Shown here one piece after another: positions 1-7,879 of a stretch of 45,066 nt of DNA (position 1 is its first letter; each line of letters starts with the position of its first letter). The notes below the pieces were generated by a model. It worked only from the letters and a program-made list of their open reading frames with translations. It ran no database searches and had not been told where the DNA came from. The position numbers and the translations under genes were made by a program. The stretch is from Clostridiales bacterium (lineage in GTDB: Bacteria > Bacillota > Clostridia > Christensenellales > Aristaeellaceae): contig SVGW01000017.1 in assembly GCA_015056125.1 (NCBI GenBank), positions 1-45,066 of the forward strand. The letters run 5' to 3'.

Positions 1-23
1 TGCGGTCGTAAATTGATATAGGA

Positions 24-281
24 AGCGGAATGCTTCCGCTCCTCGCCGCCGCACATGTCGCCGGCTGCGGATTACAGTCGAAGGGCAGCGGCCCTTCGAC
101 GCATCCCAGGGGTTTTTTGACAGTCTGCGCAGGAGAAAATACATTTTCTCCTGCGCCTTTTTTCTGTTTTCATTGTGCCCGTGAAATTGCTATTCCGTTT
201 TCTCAAGCCTCTTGCGGAAAAAACAGGGCATTTTAAGTTTATGCCGTCGCATACCGGAATCCAGAGGAGAATCTCCTCTGG
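24..281. other. Gene-free leader with three hairpins
   Basis: No convincing gene is seen between the window start and the cotJC stop at 331. Inverted repeats lie at 24-30/34-40 (7 bp), 78-86/91-99 (9 bp, 4-nt loop) and 261-270/272-281 (10 bp). None of these is followed by a T-run on either strand, so they are not called terminators. A further GGGGGC/GCCCCC pair at 293-298/311-316 lies just downstream of cotJC on the minus strand. Confidence 0.4.
127..163 (+). terminator. Rho-independent terminator
   Basis: A perfect 14-bp stem (127-140 with 143-156) with a 2-nt loop is followed on the plus strand by a C and a T-run. It would end a plus-strand transcript entering from the left of the window; that gene is not visible. 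Confidence 0.7.
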
Positions 282-330
282 CGAGGGATACAGGGGGCGA
301 GAAGACCCCTGCCCCCGTCAAGCAAATTCC

Positions 331-517
331 TCAGTCAAAAGCAGGATTGAAAGCATAGAAATTCTTGCTGTCCAAGCGCTCCTGCACAATGCGCATCAAT
401 TCGCCAAAGCGCTGATAATGCACGATTTCACGGGCGCGAAGGAACTTCATCACCTGGTTCACATCGGGATTATCGCTCAGGCGCAGAATATTTTCGTAGG
501 TGGTGCGGGCCTTTTGC
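331..517 (-). CDS. cotJC, C-terminal part (split gene)
   Basis: These 61 codons encode the C-terminal third of CotJC, a manganese-catalase-like spore coat protein. Read on the minus strand from 516 they give QKARTTYENIL, then the typical FLRAREIVHYQRFGELMRIV stretch, and end NPAFD followed by TGA at 331-333. There is no start codon or ribosome site of its own. The first codon is shared: its first two bases are 11819-11818 and its third is 517, giving GAG (Glu) after excision of the intervening element. The joined gene has 197 codons, a normal CotJC length. As it stands the fragment should not be translated. The split position, not decay, explains the truncation: no stop or frameshift is seen inside. 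Confidence 0.9.
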
Positions 518-542
518 TCTGGTACGATCTCATAAGCACAAC
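511..542. other. attL-like junction (cotJC 3' half / element)
   Basis: Left boundary of the 11.3-kb element. The host side ends at cotJC codon Q137 and the crossover lies in TCTG at 518-521, which also occurs at 11818-11821. The element side (525-542, cgatctcataagcacaac) is the near-perfect inverted partner of 11795-11812 at the other end. When the two ends are joined the arms flank a 12-bp centre whose middle dinucleotide is the TC at 518-519. A 2-bp crossover with little shared homology is characteristic of serine recombinases. The recombinase stop codon is 36 bp away. Confidence 0.85.
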
Positions 543-557
543 ATACAGCCTCCTTTT

Positions 558-2111
558 TTAGAAATTCCAGTGGATTTCAATGGGAACATCCTTCGTTTTT
601 GGAATTCTCTTTCCTACGCAGATGTGGTCAATCAGCACTTCCACAGCATCTCGGGTCAGATGGTCCATGGTTACATACTTTTCTACAATGGACCGGCGGT
701 TGTCTCCGATGGCAATGCGTTCATCCAATGCAGCCGCCTGACATTCTGCATCCTGAATAAGCAGTTCCAAGTGTTCCCGATCTTGAAGAAAGCTTTGTGA
801 CATATCAGTATAATCCGCATCCGTAATCAGCCCCTTCACTTTATCCATATACAGATTGCGGATGCCTTTGGAATACTCTTCTATCCGTTTTCGGTAAGCG
901 GATATGTTGTTGTGAAGCTGCTTCTTTTGATCTTTCAGATTATTGGCGAAAGCGATTCCCTGCGCTACTGCATCTTCATCCAAATAGGAAGAAGATAAGC
1001 GCCGCAATTCCTCCAGTACAAGCCGTTCAAGCTTTGCCACCTGGATGAAGGAGCCTATGCAGGCATCCTTGGACAGGTGGCGGCTTCCGCATTTCAGATA
1101 ATGAATATCGCGATTTTTACAGGTGCGCATGGCATATCCGCAATTGGCGCAAACAACTTTTCGCGCAAAAATTCCCACGGTTCCGTTGCCCCAGGGCTTC
1201 GATTTCTGAACAATCAGCTTCTGAACCCGATTCCACAATTCCCTGTCAATAATCGGCTCATGGGTTCCTTCAACGATGTACCACTCGCTTTTGGGCCGGG
1301 GCTTATTCTGCTTCGTTTTATAGGATACGCTGCCGTACTTGCCCTGAACCATGTTGCCAATGTAAATTTCATTGATGAGCATATCAGAAATCGCAAAGTA
1401 TCGCCAAAGCGTGCTATTTTTCGTTTTGGGCTGCTGATACCGAAGTCCCTTCAGGCGCTTGTATTCAGTGGGGTTCGGGATTCCGCGGTCATTGAGCAGC
1501 CGAGCAATAGCGTTTTTTCCCATACCCGAAGCAAACAAGTTGAAAACCTCGCGCACAATGGCTGCTGCTTCCTCATCGATGATCAGATGCCCCTTCTGAT
1601 CAGGATCCTTCTTATACCCATACAACGCGAATGCACCGATATGAAAGCCGTTCTCCCGCCGGTTGGTCAGCACGCTACGGATGTTCTCGGACATATCCTC
1701 CAAGTACCACTCGTTGACCAGGCCGTTGATCTGGCGGGATTTTTTGTTTCCTTTATTCGCTGTATCTGCATTATCAACAATGCTGACAAAACGAATGCCC
1801 CAGATTGGGAAAAGGCCATGGATATACTTTTCAACCAGTTCCAGTTCACGGGTAAAACGGGATTGCGTTTTGCACAGAACGATATCAAACTTTCGTTGCT
1901 CTGCATCATTCAGAAGCCTTACAAATTCCGGCCGGCGGCGATCTGAACCGGTATAGTCATCGTCGCTGTATATCTGATAAACTTCCCACCCCATTTCCGC
2001 CGCATATTGCAGCAGCATTGCTTTCTGATTCTGAATGCTGTTGCTATCATCCGTTGCGCATTGCTTATTCCTGTCTTCCTCCGACAGACGACAATAAAGA
2101 GCTGCCTTCAT
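558..2111 (-). CDS. Large serine recombinase
   Basis: Site-specific DNA recombinase of the large serine family, 517 residues. The N-terminal resolvase domain has the nucleophile Ser10 in YCRLSEED and the SRFTREL stretch near residue 85. A recombinase domain follows (about 155-300: GYKKDP, ARLLNDRGIPNP), then a zinc ribbon with Cys321, Cys324, Cys341 and Cys351. A predicted coiled coil spans about 387-450. These proteins cut both strands with a 2-bp stagger and join attP to attB; excision usually needs a small directionality factor. The gene reads in the same direction as cotJC, and its stop is 36 bp from the attL core, as usual for such elements. It is the obvious enzyme for inserting and removing the element. 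No reliable SigE or SigK promoter could be recognised upstream. Confidence 0.95.
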   Translation of the reverse strand: MKAALYCRLSEEDRNKQCATDDSNSIQNQKAMLLQYAAEMGWEVYQIYSDDDYTGSDRRRPEFVRLLNDAEQRKFDIVLCKTQSRFTRELELVEKYIHGLFPIWGIRFVSIVDNADTANKGNKKSRQINGLVNEWYLEDMSENIRSVLTNRRENGFHIGAFALYGYKKDPDQKGHLIIDEEAAAIVREVFNLFASGMGKNAIARLLNDRGIPNPTEYKRLKGLRYQQPKTKNSTLWRYFAISDMLINEIYIGNMVQGKYGSVSYKTKQNKPRPKSEWYIVEGTHEPIIDRELWNRVQKLIVQKSKPWGNGTVGIFARKVVCANCGYAMRTCKNRDIHYLKCGSRHLSKDACIGSFIQVAKLERLVLEELRRLSSSYLDEDAVAQGIAFANNLKDQKKQLHNNISAYRKRIEEYSKGIRNLYMDKVKGLITDADYTDMSQSFLQDREHLELLIQDAECQAAALDERIAIGDNRRSIVEKYVTMDHLTRDAVEVLIDHICVGKRIPKTKDVPIEIHWNF

Positions 2112-2186
2112 AAATCCCTGCTCCTATCCTGGGCCATTCAGGCATGCCGTTTCACAAGATGAATATATCACTTTATATCCCTCCTG

Positions 2187-2345
2187 TCATTTCTGCCGCA
2201 ATTCGGATACGTTGGGGCATTGTTCTAACCGGTTAATCAGTTCAATCCATTTTCGGATAAACGCCTCCGATCGTTCCTCCACGGAAGTGCTTTTGAATAT
2301 ACTTTTGCATAACAGGGTGCTTTCCGCTGCCATCTGCACATTCAT
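2187..2345 (-). CDS. Small protein upstream of recombinase (possible directionality factor)
   Basis: A 52-codon ORF whose stop lies 75 bp before the recombinase start, same strand. The predicted peptide starts MNVQMAAESTLL and continues through a charged helical part (SVEERSEAFIRKWIELINR) to SELRQK. AAGGAGGG lies directly before the first ATG, so the second Met (2333) may be the real start, giving 48 residues. Composition resembles a real protein rather than a random frame. I do not recognise a family. Small genes next to the recombinase act as directionality factors in some elements (sprB of SPbeta is 58 residues). By position this is the best candidate, but that is inference. Confidence 0.5.
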   Translation of the reverse strand: MNVQMAAESTLLCKSIFKSTSVEERSEAFIRKWIELINRLEQCPNVSELRQK

Positions 2346-2818
2346 CCCTCCTTGCTATATAATCCACAATATGACGCAAAGAGAAGACACTATGACTCCT
2401 CGAATTTCTCTTTCGCCTGCCTAATAGCAATTTTCAATCATTTGTGCGTGCGCAGGCTATAACCGGCTTCAGTCATATCATAGCCCCACATATACCGCCG
2501 TCCCCCGGACAAGCGCATACCGCAGGAACTCCCCGTCAGTCAACGCGGGGCCGTGAGGAAGTATCATTATCCCATGCCGGATCATCGCGCCCTGCCTGCC
2601 ACAGCAGAGTCAATGGATTGCGTTGATCGCTCTGGCAATGCCGTCATCGCGCCGCTCCATTTGCCGCTCCCTCAACATAGGGTCTGTACCTGGGCACTGA
2701 ATGTGAAGTTGTCAAGGAACGGTGGTGCTCCGATTCTTGTAATTCATCCGGAGAGCTGCTCAAAAATCAATTTCAAAAACAGACAATCGCATTTTTTATT
2801 TCATTTTTGGACATTTCA
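2346..2818. other. Gene-poor stretch inside the element
   Basis: No gene can be supported. The first 350 bp are GC-richer and the minus strand holds two short open stretches that look like protein remnants: one at about 2610-2710 ending RRDDGIARAINAIH, and one at about 2500-2600 containing LTDGEFLRYALVRG. Neither has a usable start signal. They may be decayed pieces of genes once upstream of the recombinase. The switch to AT-rich sequence occurs at about 2750, just before the cargo promoter. Confidence 0.35.
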
Positions 2819-2847
2819 TTGACTTTATACAGCAATTTTGTTACGAT
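2819..2847 (+). promoter_or_regulatory. SigA-type promoter of the cargo operon
   Basis: TTGACT (2819-2824), 17-bp spacer, TACGAT (2842-2847). The AGGAGG ribosome site follows at 2855-2860 and the regulator ATG at 2869, so the leader would be very short. Confidence 0.6.
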
Positions 2848-2868
2848 TAAAAAAAGGAGGTGTATTAT

Positions 2869-3765
2869 ATGAAAAACTCACATTTTAAAAAGATTAATCT
2901 TTTAAGTCCTGAATGCAATGACGATTTATTATTTGAAAGGGGTTTATTCTCGATAAGTATTGCAGATGCTTTCTTTCTTGATATGCGTGATTGCGATTAT
3001 CCCTTTACACAACCAATAGACAGACACAATTTATACGAACTTGATATGGTTATAAAAGGATATTGTCATTTTGAATTCCCTGCTAAGAAAGCATTAACCG
3101 TAACACAAGGGAAATTTATTATAATACCTCCTTTTGTAAAACATAAAATCACTTTTGAAAGTAATGATTCTTCAAGAGTAAAATTTCTTTTCACCTTTAT
3201 TTCTAAAGATGGTGCAAATAACTTTTTAACAACAGCAGAAAATATCTTAAAAAATAATTATGTATTTTCGTATAATGAGCAAATGCAATCACTTCTATCT
3301 TTTATGATAGATATGTCCACTAATATGCCCTCAGAATATAAGGCAAGTATATTCTTATATGCAAATGCTTACATAATTGAAGCGTTACGTATAGTAGCAA
3401 CCGAAAAGATAGTTAAAGAAAATGAAACCACAAAAATACTAAACTCCGCAACCGAATACATCGCACTCAATGCTTCCGCAACGCTTAGTGTTCCTGATGT
3501 TGCTGATTTTGTCGGCATTTCCCCCAAACAACTTTCGAGAATTTTTTGTAAACACATAGGGATCTCACCAGGAAAATATATCAAAAATTGCAGAATATCA
3601 CGAATATCAAATTTTCTTATATTTTCCAATTTATCAATTTCAGATATAGCTGAAACAATGGCGTATCCCGACTATGCTTCTTTTGTAAACGCCTTTAAAA
3701 GAGCTAAAGGTTGTACACCTACTCAATACAGGAAAAAAATAAAATCCAATAATGCAACAACTTAA
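2869..3765 (+). CDS. AraC-family transcriptional regulator
   Basis: Predicted sugar-responsive DNA-binding regulator, 298 residues. The N-terminal half is a cupin-like sensing domain (about 30-110; YELDMVIKGYCHFEF, then GKFIIIPPFVKHKITF). The C-terminal 100 residues carry two helix-turn-helix motifs (LSVPDVADFVGISPKQLSRIF and LSISDIAETMAYPDYASFVNAF) and end with the family hallmark GCTPTQYRK. The ATG at 2869 is chosen because AAAAGGAGG sits 8 bp upstream; a GTG at 2860 overlaps that site. It is the first gene of the glycan-enzyme operon (37 bp to the next gene), so it probably controls that operon in response to a released sugar. Base composition is AT-rich like the following genes. Confidence 0.93.
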   Translation: MKNSHFKKINLLSPECNDDLLFERGLFSISIADAFFLDMRDCDYPFTQPIDRHNLYELDMVIKGYCHFEFPAKKALTVTQGKFIIIPPFVKHKITFESNDSSRVKFLFTFISKDGANNFLTTAENILKNNYVFSYNEQMQSLLSFMIDMSTNMPSEYKASIFLYANAYIIEALRIVATEKIVKENETTKILNSATEYIALNASATLSVPDVADFVGISPKQLSRIFCKHIGISPGKYIKNCRISRISNFLIFSNLSISDIAETMAYPDYASFVNAFKRAKGCTPTQYRKKIKSNNATT

Positions 3766-3802
3766 TGAAAGATGATGTATTAACAATAAGAAGGTGACTT
3801 AT

Positions 3803-5785
3803 ATGATTAAATTTGAAAATTATATCATGCCTGCAGCTTCTATTGGCAGGGAAAATCCCATGCCTGATATAAAAAACGTAAGCTATATACACGCAGGCTA
3901 TGAAATGACTGATAAGGTGAAGGAAGATGAAAAGACATACATTGGAAAAGGCATGATTTCCACAATGCTTCCTTATAAGATGCAGGACGGATACAACCGT
4001 GATAAAAAAGACCGTGCATTCAAGGCGGCAGTTTTGGAAAACGACTTTATTAAGGCTGTATTTTTGCCGGAACTGGGAGGCAGATTATGGTCGATCTATG
4101 ATAAAAAGCTGGAACGGGAGCTTTTATACGTTAACCCTGTTTTCCAGCCGGGAAATCTTGCGCTTAGAAACGCGTGGTTCAGCGGCGGTGTGGAATTTAA
4201 CGTAGGTATAAAGGGGCACAACCCTCTTACCTGCTCCCCCATGTGGTGTGCAGTGGATAAATGTGATGAAGGCGAGGTTTTGCGCCTTTATGAATTTGAA
4301 CGCATACGCGGAGTTGTGTACAGCATCAGTGCATGGCTGCCGGAAGATTCATCTGTTCTTTACATAAAAGGCAGAATAGAAAATACAACGTCTGAAGAAA
4401 AGCATATGTATTGGTGGTCTAACATTGCAGTTCCCGAAACAAAGGAAACAAGGGTGTTTGTACCGACCGATGATTCTTTTTTAAGCTTTTATAATGAAAA
4501 TCACTATATTCTTGATAAGGCAGCAATCCCTGTTCACGAGGGATTTGATGTAACATATCCCTGTAAAATCCCATCATCGCGTGACTTTTTCTATAAAATA
4601 CCTGAAAAAAATCATAAGTGGATCGCTACGGCTAATAAAGAGGGAAATGGGCTTTTGCAATGTTCAACACAAAAATTAAAAGGCAGAAAACTCTTTGTGT
4701 GGGGCATGGGACAAGGCGGAAGAAACTGGAACGAATGGCTTTCCCAGGAAGGCTCTGCGTATATAGAAATTCAGGCAGGCCTTGCACATACGCAGCTTGA
4801 GCACATACCTATGCCGGGCAACACCGTATGGGAGTGGACGGAAGCTTATACCGCGCTTGGCCTTGACGCAAACATTGCACACGGTGACTATAAAAACGCA
4901 ACCGAAGAAATTGAAAAATATATATTAAACCGCATCGGCAACCCTGACGAGCTTACATTCCCCAATCAGGAAAATGCCAAGAAATCGGAAATTATATACA
5001 AGGGTTCTTCCTGGGGTGCGGTTGAAGAGCTTGTAAGAGGCGAAAAAGTAAGCAGTATATGTCAGTTCCCCGTCAGTGCAGACAGCGAAACCGATGAATG
5101 GACAATGCTTGTTAAGGCGAATATATTCCCTGAACCCGATACAGACGATGAACCCGTAAGCTATGTTACCGGAAAATACTGGCTTGAAAAGCTTGAAGCT
5201 TTGCCCCAGCAAAGCTGGTACAGCATGCTGCACATCGGTGTTGTAAAATATGCCGGCGGCGATGTAGAGGGTGCAATAAAAGCATGGGAAAAGTCAGCAG
5301 AATTGAAAGCCTCCCCGTGGGCACTGCGCAATCTTTCAATGATTTATAAAAATGAACTTGGGGATAAAAAAACGGCAAGAGAATATATCCTGAAGGCATT
5401 TGAACTGAAAAAGGACTGCCCCGCTCTTTGCAGCGAAGTTGCCGCACAGCTTACGACAGATGGCGGTGACGAAATGTGGCTCGATATTTTCAGCGCACTT
5501 TGTGACAAAATAAAAAATCTTGGCAGAATACGTCTTTACCGTGCAGTTTCGCTTATAAATCTCGGGAAACTGAAAGAAGCCACCGAAATTGTTAACCCTG
5601 ATTTTGTGATGAGTGATATTAAAGAAGGAGAACTTTCAATTTCATATTTGTGGTTTGAACTTTATCGCAGGCTTTATGCCATGGAAAATAATGTGAAATA
5701 TGATCCTGCAAATGAAGAACTAATAAAAGAGGCAGATAAAAAATATCCTCTTCCAAAGAAACTTGACTACAGAATGCATGATTAA
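3803..5785 (+). CDS. DUF5107 / TPR protein
   Basis: About 660 residues. The N-terminal half resembles the DUF5107 family, a beta-sandwich related to aldose-epimerase and carbohydrate-active folds (LPELGGRLWSIYDKKLERELLY, GGVEFNVG, MYWWSNIAVPE). The C-terminal part (about 470-640) looks like tetratricopeptide repeats (GDVEGAIKAWEKSAELK, KKTAREYILKAFELKKD, NLGKLKEATEIV). No signal peptide is seen, so it is probably cytoplasmic. Proteins of this type occur in polysaccharide-use clusters; the substrate is unknown. The start ATG at 3803 follows AAGAAGG with about 8 bp spacing; an in-frame GTG at 3794 overlaps that site. The next gene starts 12 bp after the stop, with its own AAGGAGG. Confidence 0.8.
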   Translation: MIKFENYIMPAASIGRENPMPDIKNVSYIHAGYEMTDKVKEDEKTYIGKGMISTMLPYKMQDGYNRDKKDRAFKAAVLENDFIKAVFLPELGGRLWSIYDKKLERELLYVNPVFQPGNLALRNAWFSGGVEFNVGIKGHNPLTCSPMWCAVDKCDEGEVLRLYEFERIRGVVYSISAWLPEDSSVLYIKGRIENTTSEEKHMYWWSNIAVPETKETRVFVPTDDSFLSFYNENHYILDKAAIPVHEGFDVTYPCKIPSSRDFFYKIPEKNHKWIATANKEGNGLLQCSTQKLKGRKLFVWGMGQGGRNWNEWLSQEGSAYIEIQAGLAHTQLEHIPMPGNTVWEWTEAYTALGLDANIAHGDYKNATEEIEKYILNRIGNPDELTFPNQENAKKSEIIYKGSSWGAVEELVRGEKVSSICQFPVSADSETDEWTMLVKANIFPEPDTDDEPVSYVTGKYWLEKLEALPQQSWYSMLHIGVVKYAGGDVEGAIKAWEKSAELKASPWALRNLSMIYKNELGDKKTAREYILKAFELKKDCPALCSEVAAQLTTDGGDEMWLDIFSALCDKIKNLGRIRLYRAVSLINLGKLKEATEIVNPDFVMSDIKEGELSISYLWFELYRRLYAMENNVKYDPANEELIKEADKKYPLPKKLDYRMHD

Positions 5786-5797
5786 GGAGGAAATATT

Positions 5798-7825
5798 ATG
5801 AGAATAACAAAACCTTTTTTACCCTTAAGAGTTGAAACAAACGACCTTTCTCACAAGGTAAACGTTGCAGGAAGAAGTTATACCTTCGGTGCTGACGGCA
5901 TGATTAAATCGGTTATAGTTGAAGGTCAGGAGCTTTTAGCAGAGCCGATGAAAATTATTATGATTGAAGACGGAAAGGAATCTGTTTTTGATAATAACTA
6001 TCCGGATAATGAAAGCGAAAGCTTTATCCAAAGCAGGAGTGATGAAAAAGCCATTATTTGCGGTTGTAAGCAAAGTGACAGATTCATCATTAACTTTTGC
6101 ACCACTGTAAAATATGACGGAAATATTGATATTGACATGAGACTTATGACCAGAGGCAGAACTGTCGCTCAAATTTTCGGTCTTGATAAATTCAATGAGC
6201 TTTTGTATAAACTTGATCACTTATGGTTAGAAGTTCCACTGAAAAAAGAAATAGCAGCAATGTATCATATGTATGACAACAGTGATATTTATTTAAAGGA
6301 TGGCGGTATTATACCAAAGGGACGTACAACAACAAGCGGTATGATTCCGGAAATTGATGCAGCTGTTCCCTTTAAATCCTTGCTTTGGTTAGGCAATGAC
6401 GCTAAAGGGCTTGGTTGGTTTGCAGAAAAATGCAAAAACTGGCAACCGAAAGATGAAAATAGGGCAATTGAAATCATTCGCAAGGAAGAGAGCATTGTCT
6501 TGAGAATACATCTTCTGGATAGTCATCCAATTTCATGGAACGGTGATTTAAAGCGCGGATATACTGATTTCAAACCCATAGAATTTCAATTTGGTTTTAT
6601 TGCAACACCTGTAAAGCAATTTCCGGAGAACCCGTATATTCATAAAGCTTTCCATGTTGACTGTGGTATAAAAATAAAAGGAAATTATATGGACTTTTTT
6701 GCAAGTGAAAATAGATTTGACCGACTTGTTGAAAAAGGCGTAGATACCCTAATACTTCACGAAAAGTGGAATAAATCACAAAACTGGTTTGATCTTTCCG
6801 AATATACAGCTAAACAACTTTCTTACATTGTTGACGAATGCCATAAAAGGGGTATCAAGGTTCTTCCTTATTTTGGATACGAAATATCCACATTGTCTCC
6901 CGAGTGGACAAATCTTAAGGAAAATGTTGTTTACAGATATGAAGACGGTACAATGCTCGGTGGATGGTGGAGAGTTCCGTTCCAGAGAGACCACAAGGTA
7001 TGCTATAACAGTGAGTATGCAGATTTATTTATTGATGGCATTGCAAAGCTTATGGATACATATAACATTGACGGTGTCTATCTTGACGGTACCGCTATGC
7101 CAAGATGCTGTTATAATATTGAACACGGATGCGGTTGGTATAATGAAAAAGGCGAACTTAAGGGCACATACACAATAAAAGCAGTAAGAGATTTGTTTGA
7201 AAGATTATATAAAGAAGTCAAACATAGAGGGGGACATGTAAATGTCCATGCTTCCGGATACGTAAACTACACAGCATTACCTTATATCGACCAGTTGTGG
7301 ATGGGTGAAGATCTGCAATTTGAACTAAACAAAGGAACTGACAAAGATGTAAACATCGACTATTTCCGTGCAGAATACTCCGGACGGAATATGGGCGTAC
7401 CAGTAGAGTTTATTGCTTATGAAAATCGTCCCGTGTGGACATTTGAACAGGCACTTTCCTGCTCCATACTTCACGGAATACTGCCAAGACCGAATGATAT
7501 AGAATATCCTTTAACACTTATGAGTAAAGTATGGAAAATATTTGACAGTTTTCCAATTGCACTGTCCGAATGGATGCCATATTGGAAAAATGGTGCAGAA
7601 ACAACACATGAAAAGGTAAAAGTCAGCTATTACAAATATACAACCATTACAGGAAAGACACAGCTCTTGGCATTTTTGGTAAACATATCATCACAGGATA
7701 TCAAAAATGTAACTTTGAAAATCAATGAGAATGTATCTGATATAATCAATACAGAAACTATGGAAGCCACAGGTTTTACTTTAGATATAAACCCATACGG
7801 ATATAAAATTTTATATATTAGCTAA
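5798..7825 (+). CDS. Putative glycoside hydrolase (DUF6067/GH123-like)
   Basis: 675 residues without a signal peptide. Domains: an N-terminal beta-sandwich (to about 270), a TIM-barrel-like catalytic part (about 280-600) and a small C-terminal beta domain. Barrel features include DTLILHEKW, RGIKVLPYFGYE, the acidic YNIDGVYLDGT near residues 422-432, NVHASGYVNY, and DQLWMGEDLQF with a second acidic pair. The layout resembles DUF6067 proteins, related to GH123 beta-N-acetylgalactosaminidases, though family assignment from memory is not certain. It probably acts on imported oligosaccharides in the cytoplasm together with the GH29 and GH20 neighbours. The start is supported by AAGGAGG 7 bp upstream. 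Confidence 0.7.
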   Translation: MRITKPFLPLRVETNDLSHKVNVAGRSYTFGADGMIKSVIVEGQELLAEPMKIIMIEDGKESVFDNNYPDNESESFIQSRSDEKAIICGCKQSDRFIINFCTTVKYDGNIDIDMRLMTRGRTVAQIFGLDKFNELLYKLDHLWLEVPLKKEIAAMYHMYDNSDIYLKDGGIIPKGRTTTSGMIPEIDAAVPFKSLLWLGNDAKGLGWFAEKCKNWQPKDENRAIEIIRKEESIVLRIHLLDSHPISWNGDLKRGYTDFKPIEFQFGFIATPVKQFPENPYIHKAFHVDCGIKIKGNYMDFFASENRFDRLVEKGVDTLILHEKWNKSQNWFDLSEYTAKQLSYIVDECHKRGIKVLPYFGYEISTLSPEWTNLKENVVYRYEDGTMLGGWWRVPFQRDHKVCYNSEYADLFIDGIAKLMDTYNIDGVYLDGTAMPRCCYNIEHGCGWYNEKGELKGTYTIKAVRDLFERLYKEVKHRGGHVNVHASGYVNYTALPYIDQLWMGEDLQFELNKGTDKDVNIDYFRAEYSGRNMGVPVEFIAYENRPVWTFEQALSCSILHGILPRPNDIEYPLTLMSKVWKIFDSFPIALSEWMPYWKNGAETTHEKVKVSYYKYTTITGKTQLLAFLVNISSQDIKNVTLKINENVSDIINTETMEATGFTLDINPYGYKILYIS

Positions 7826-7879
7826 ATTATATTTTTTCACAACAACAAATATAAACATCTTATTGCAAGGAGAATTTTT

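Noticed and set aside
78-99. Terminator at the 9-bp hairpin
   Set aside because: No T-run on either strand.
293-316. Same regulatory repeat as 26118-26143
   Set aside because: Both have G-run/C-run arms, but the loops and spacing differ; similarity may be chance.
2111-2187. SigE-like promoter before the recombinase
   Set aside because: An ATATATT and a CATGCCTG occur at roughly the right distance, but the match to the consensus is too weak to call.
2444-2822. Small plus-strand genes before the AraC gene
   Set aside because: No ribosome site or recognisable domain; they end inside the cargo promoter region.
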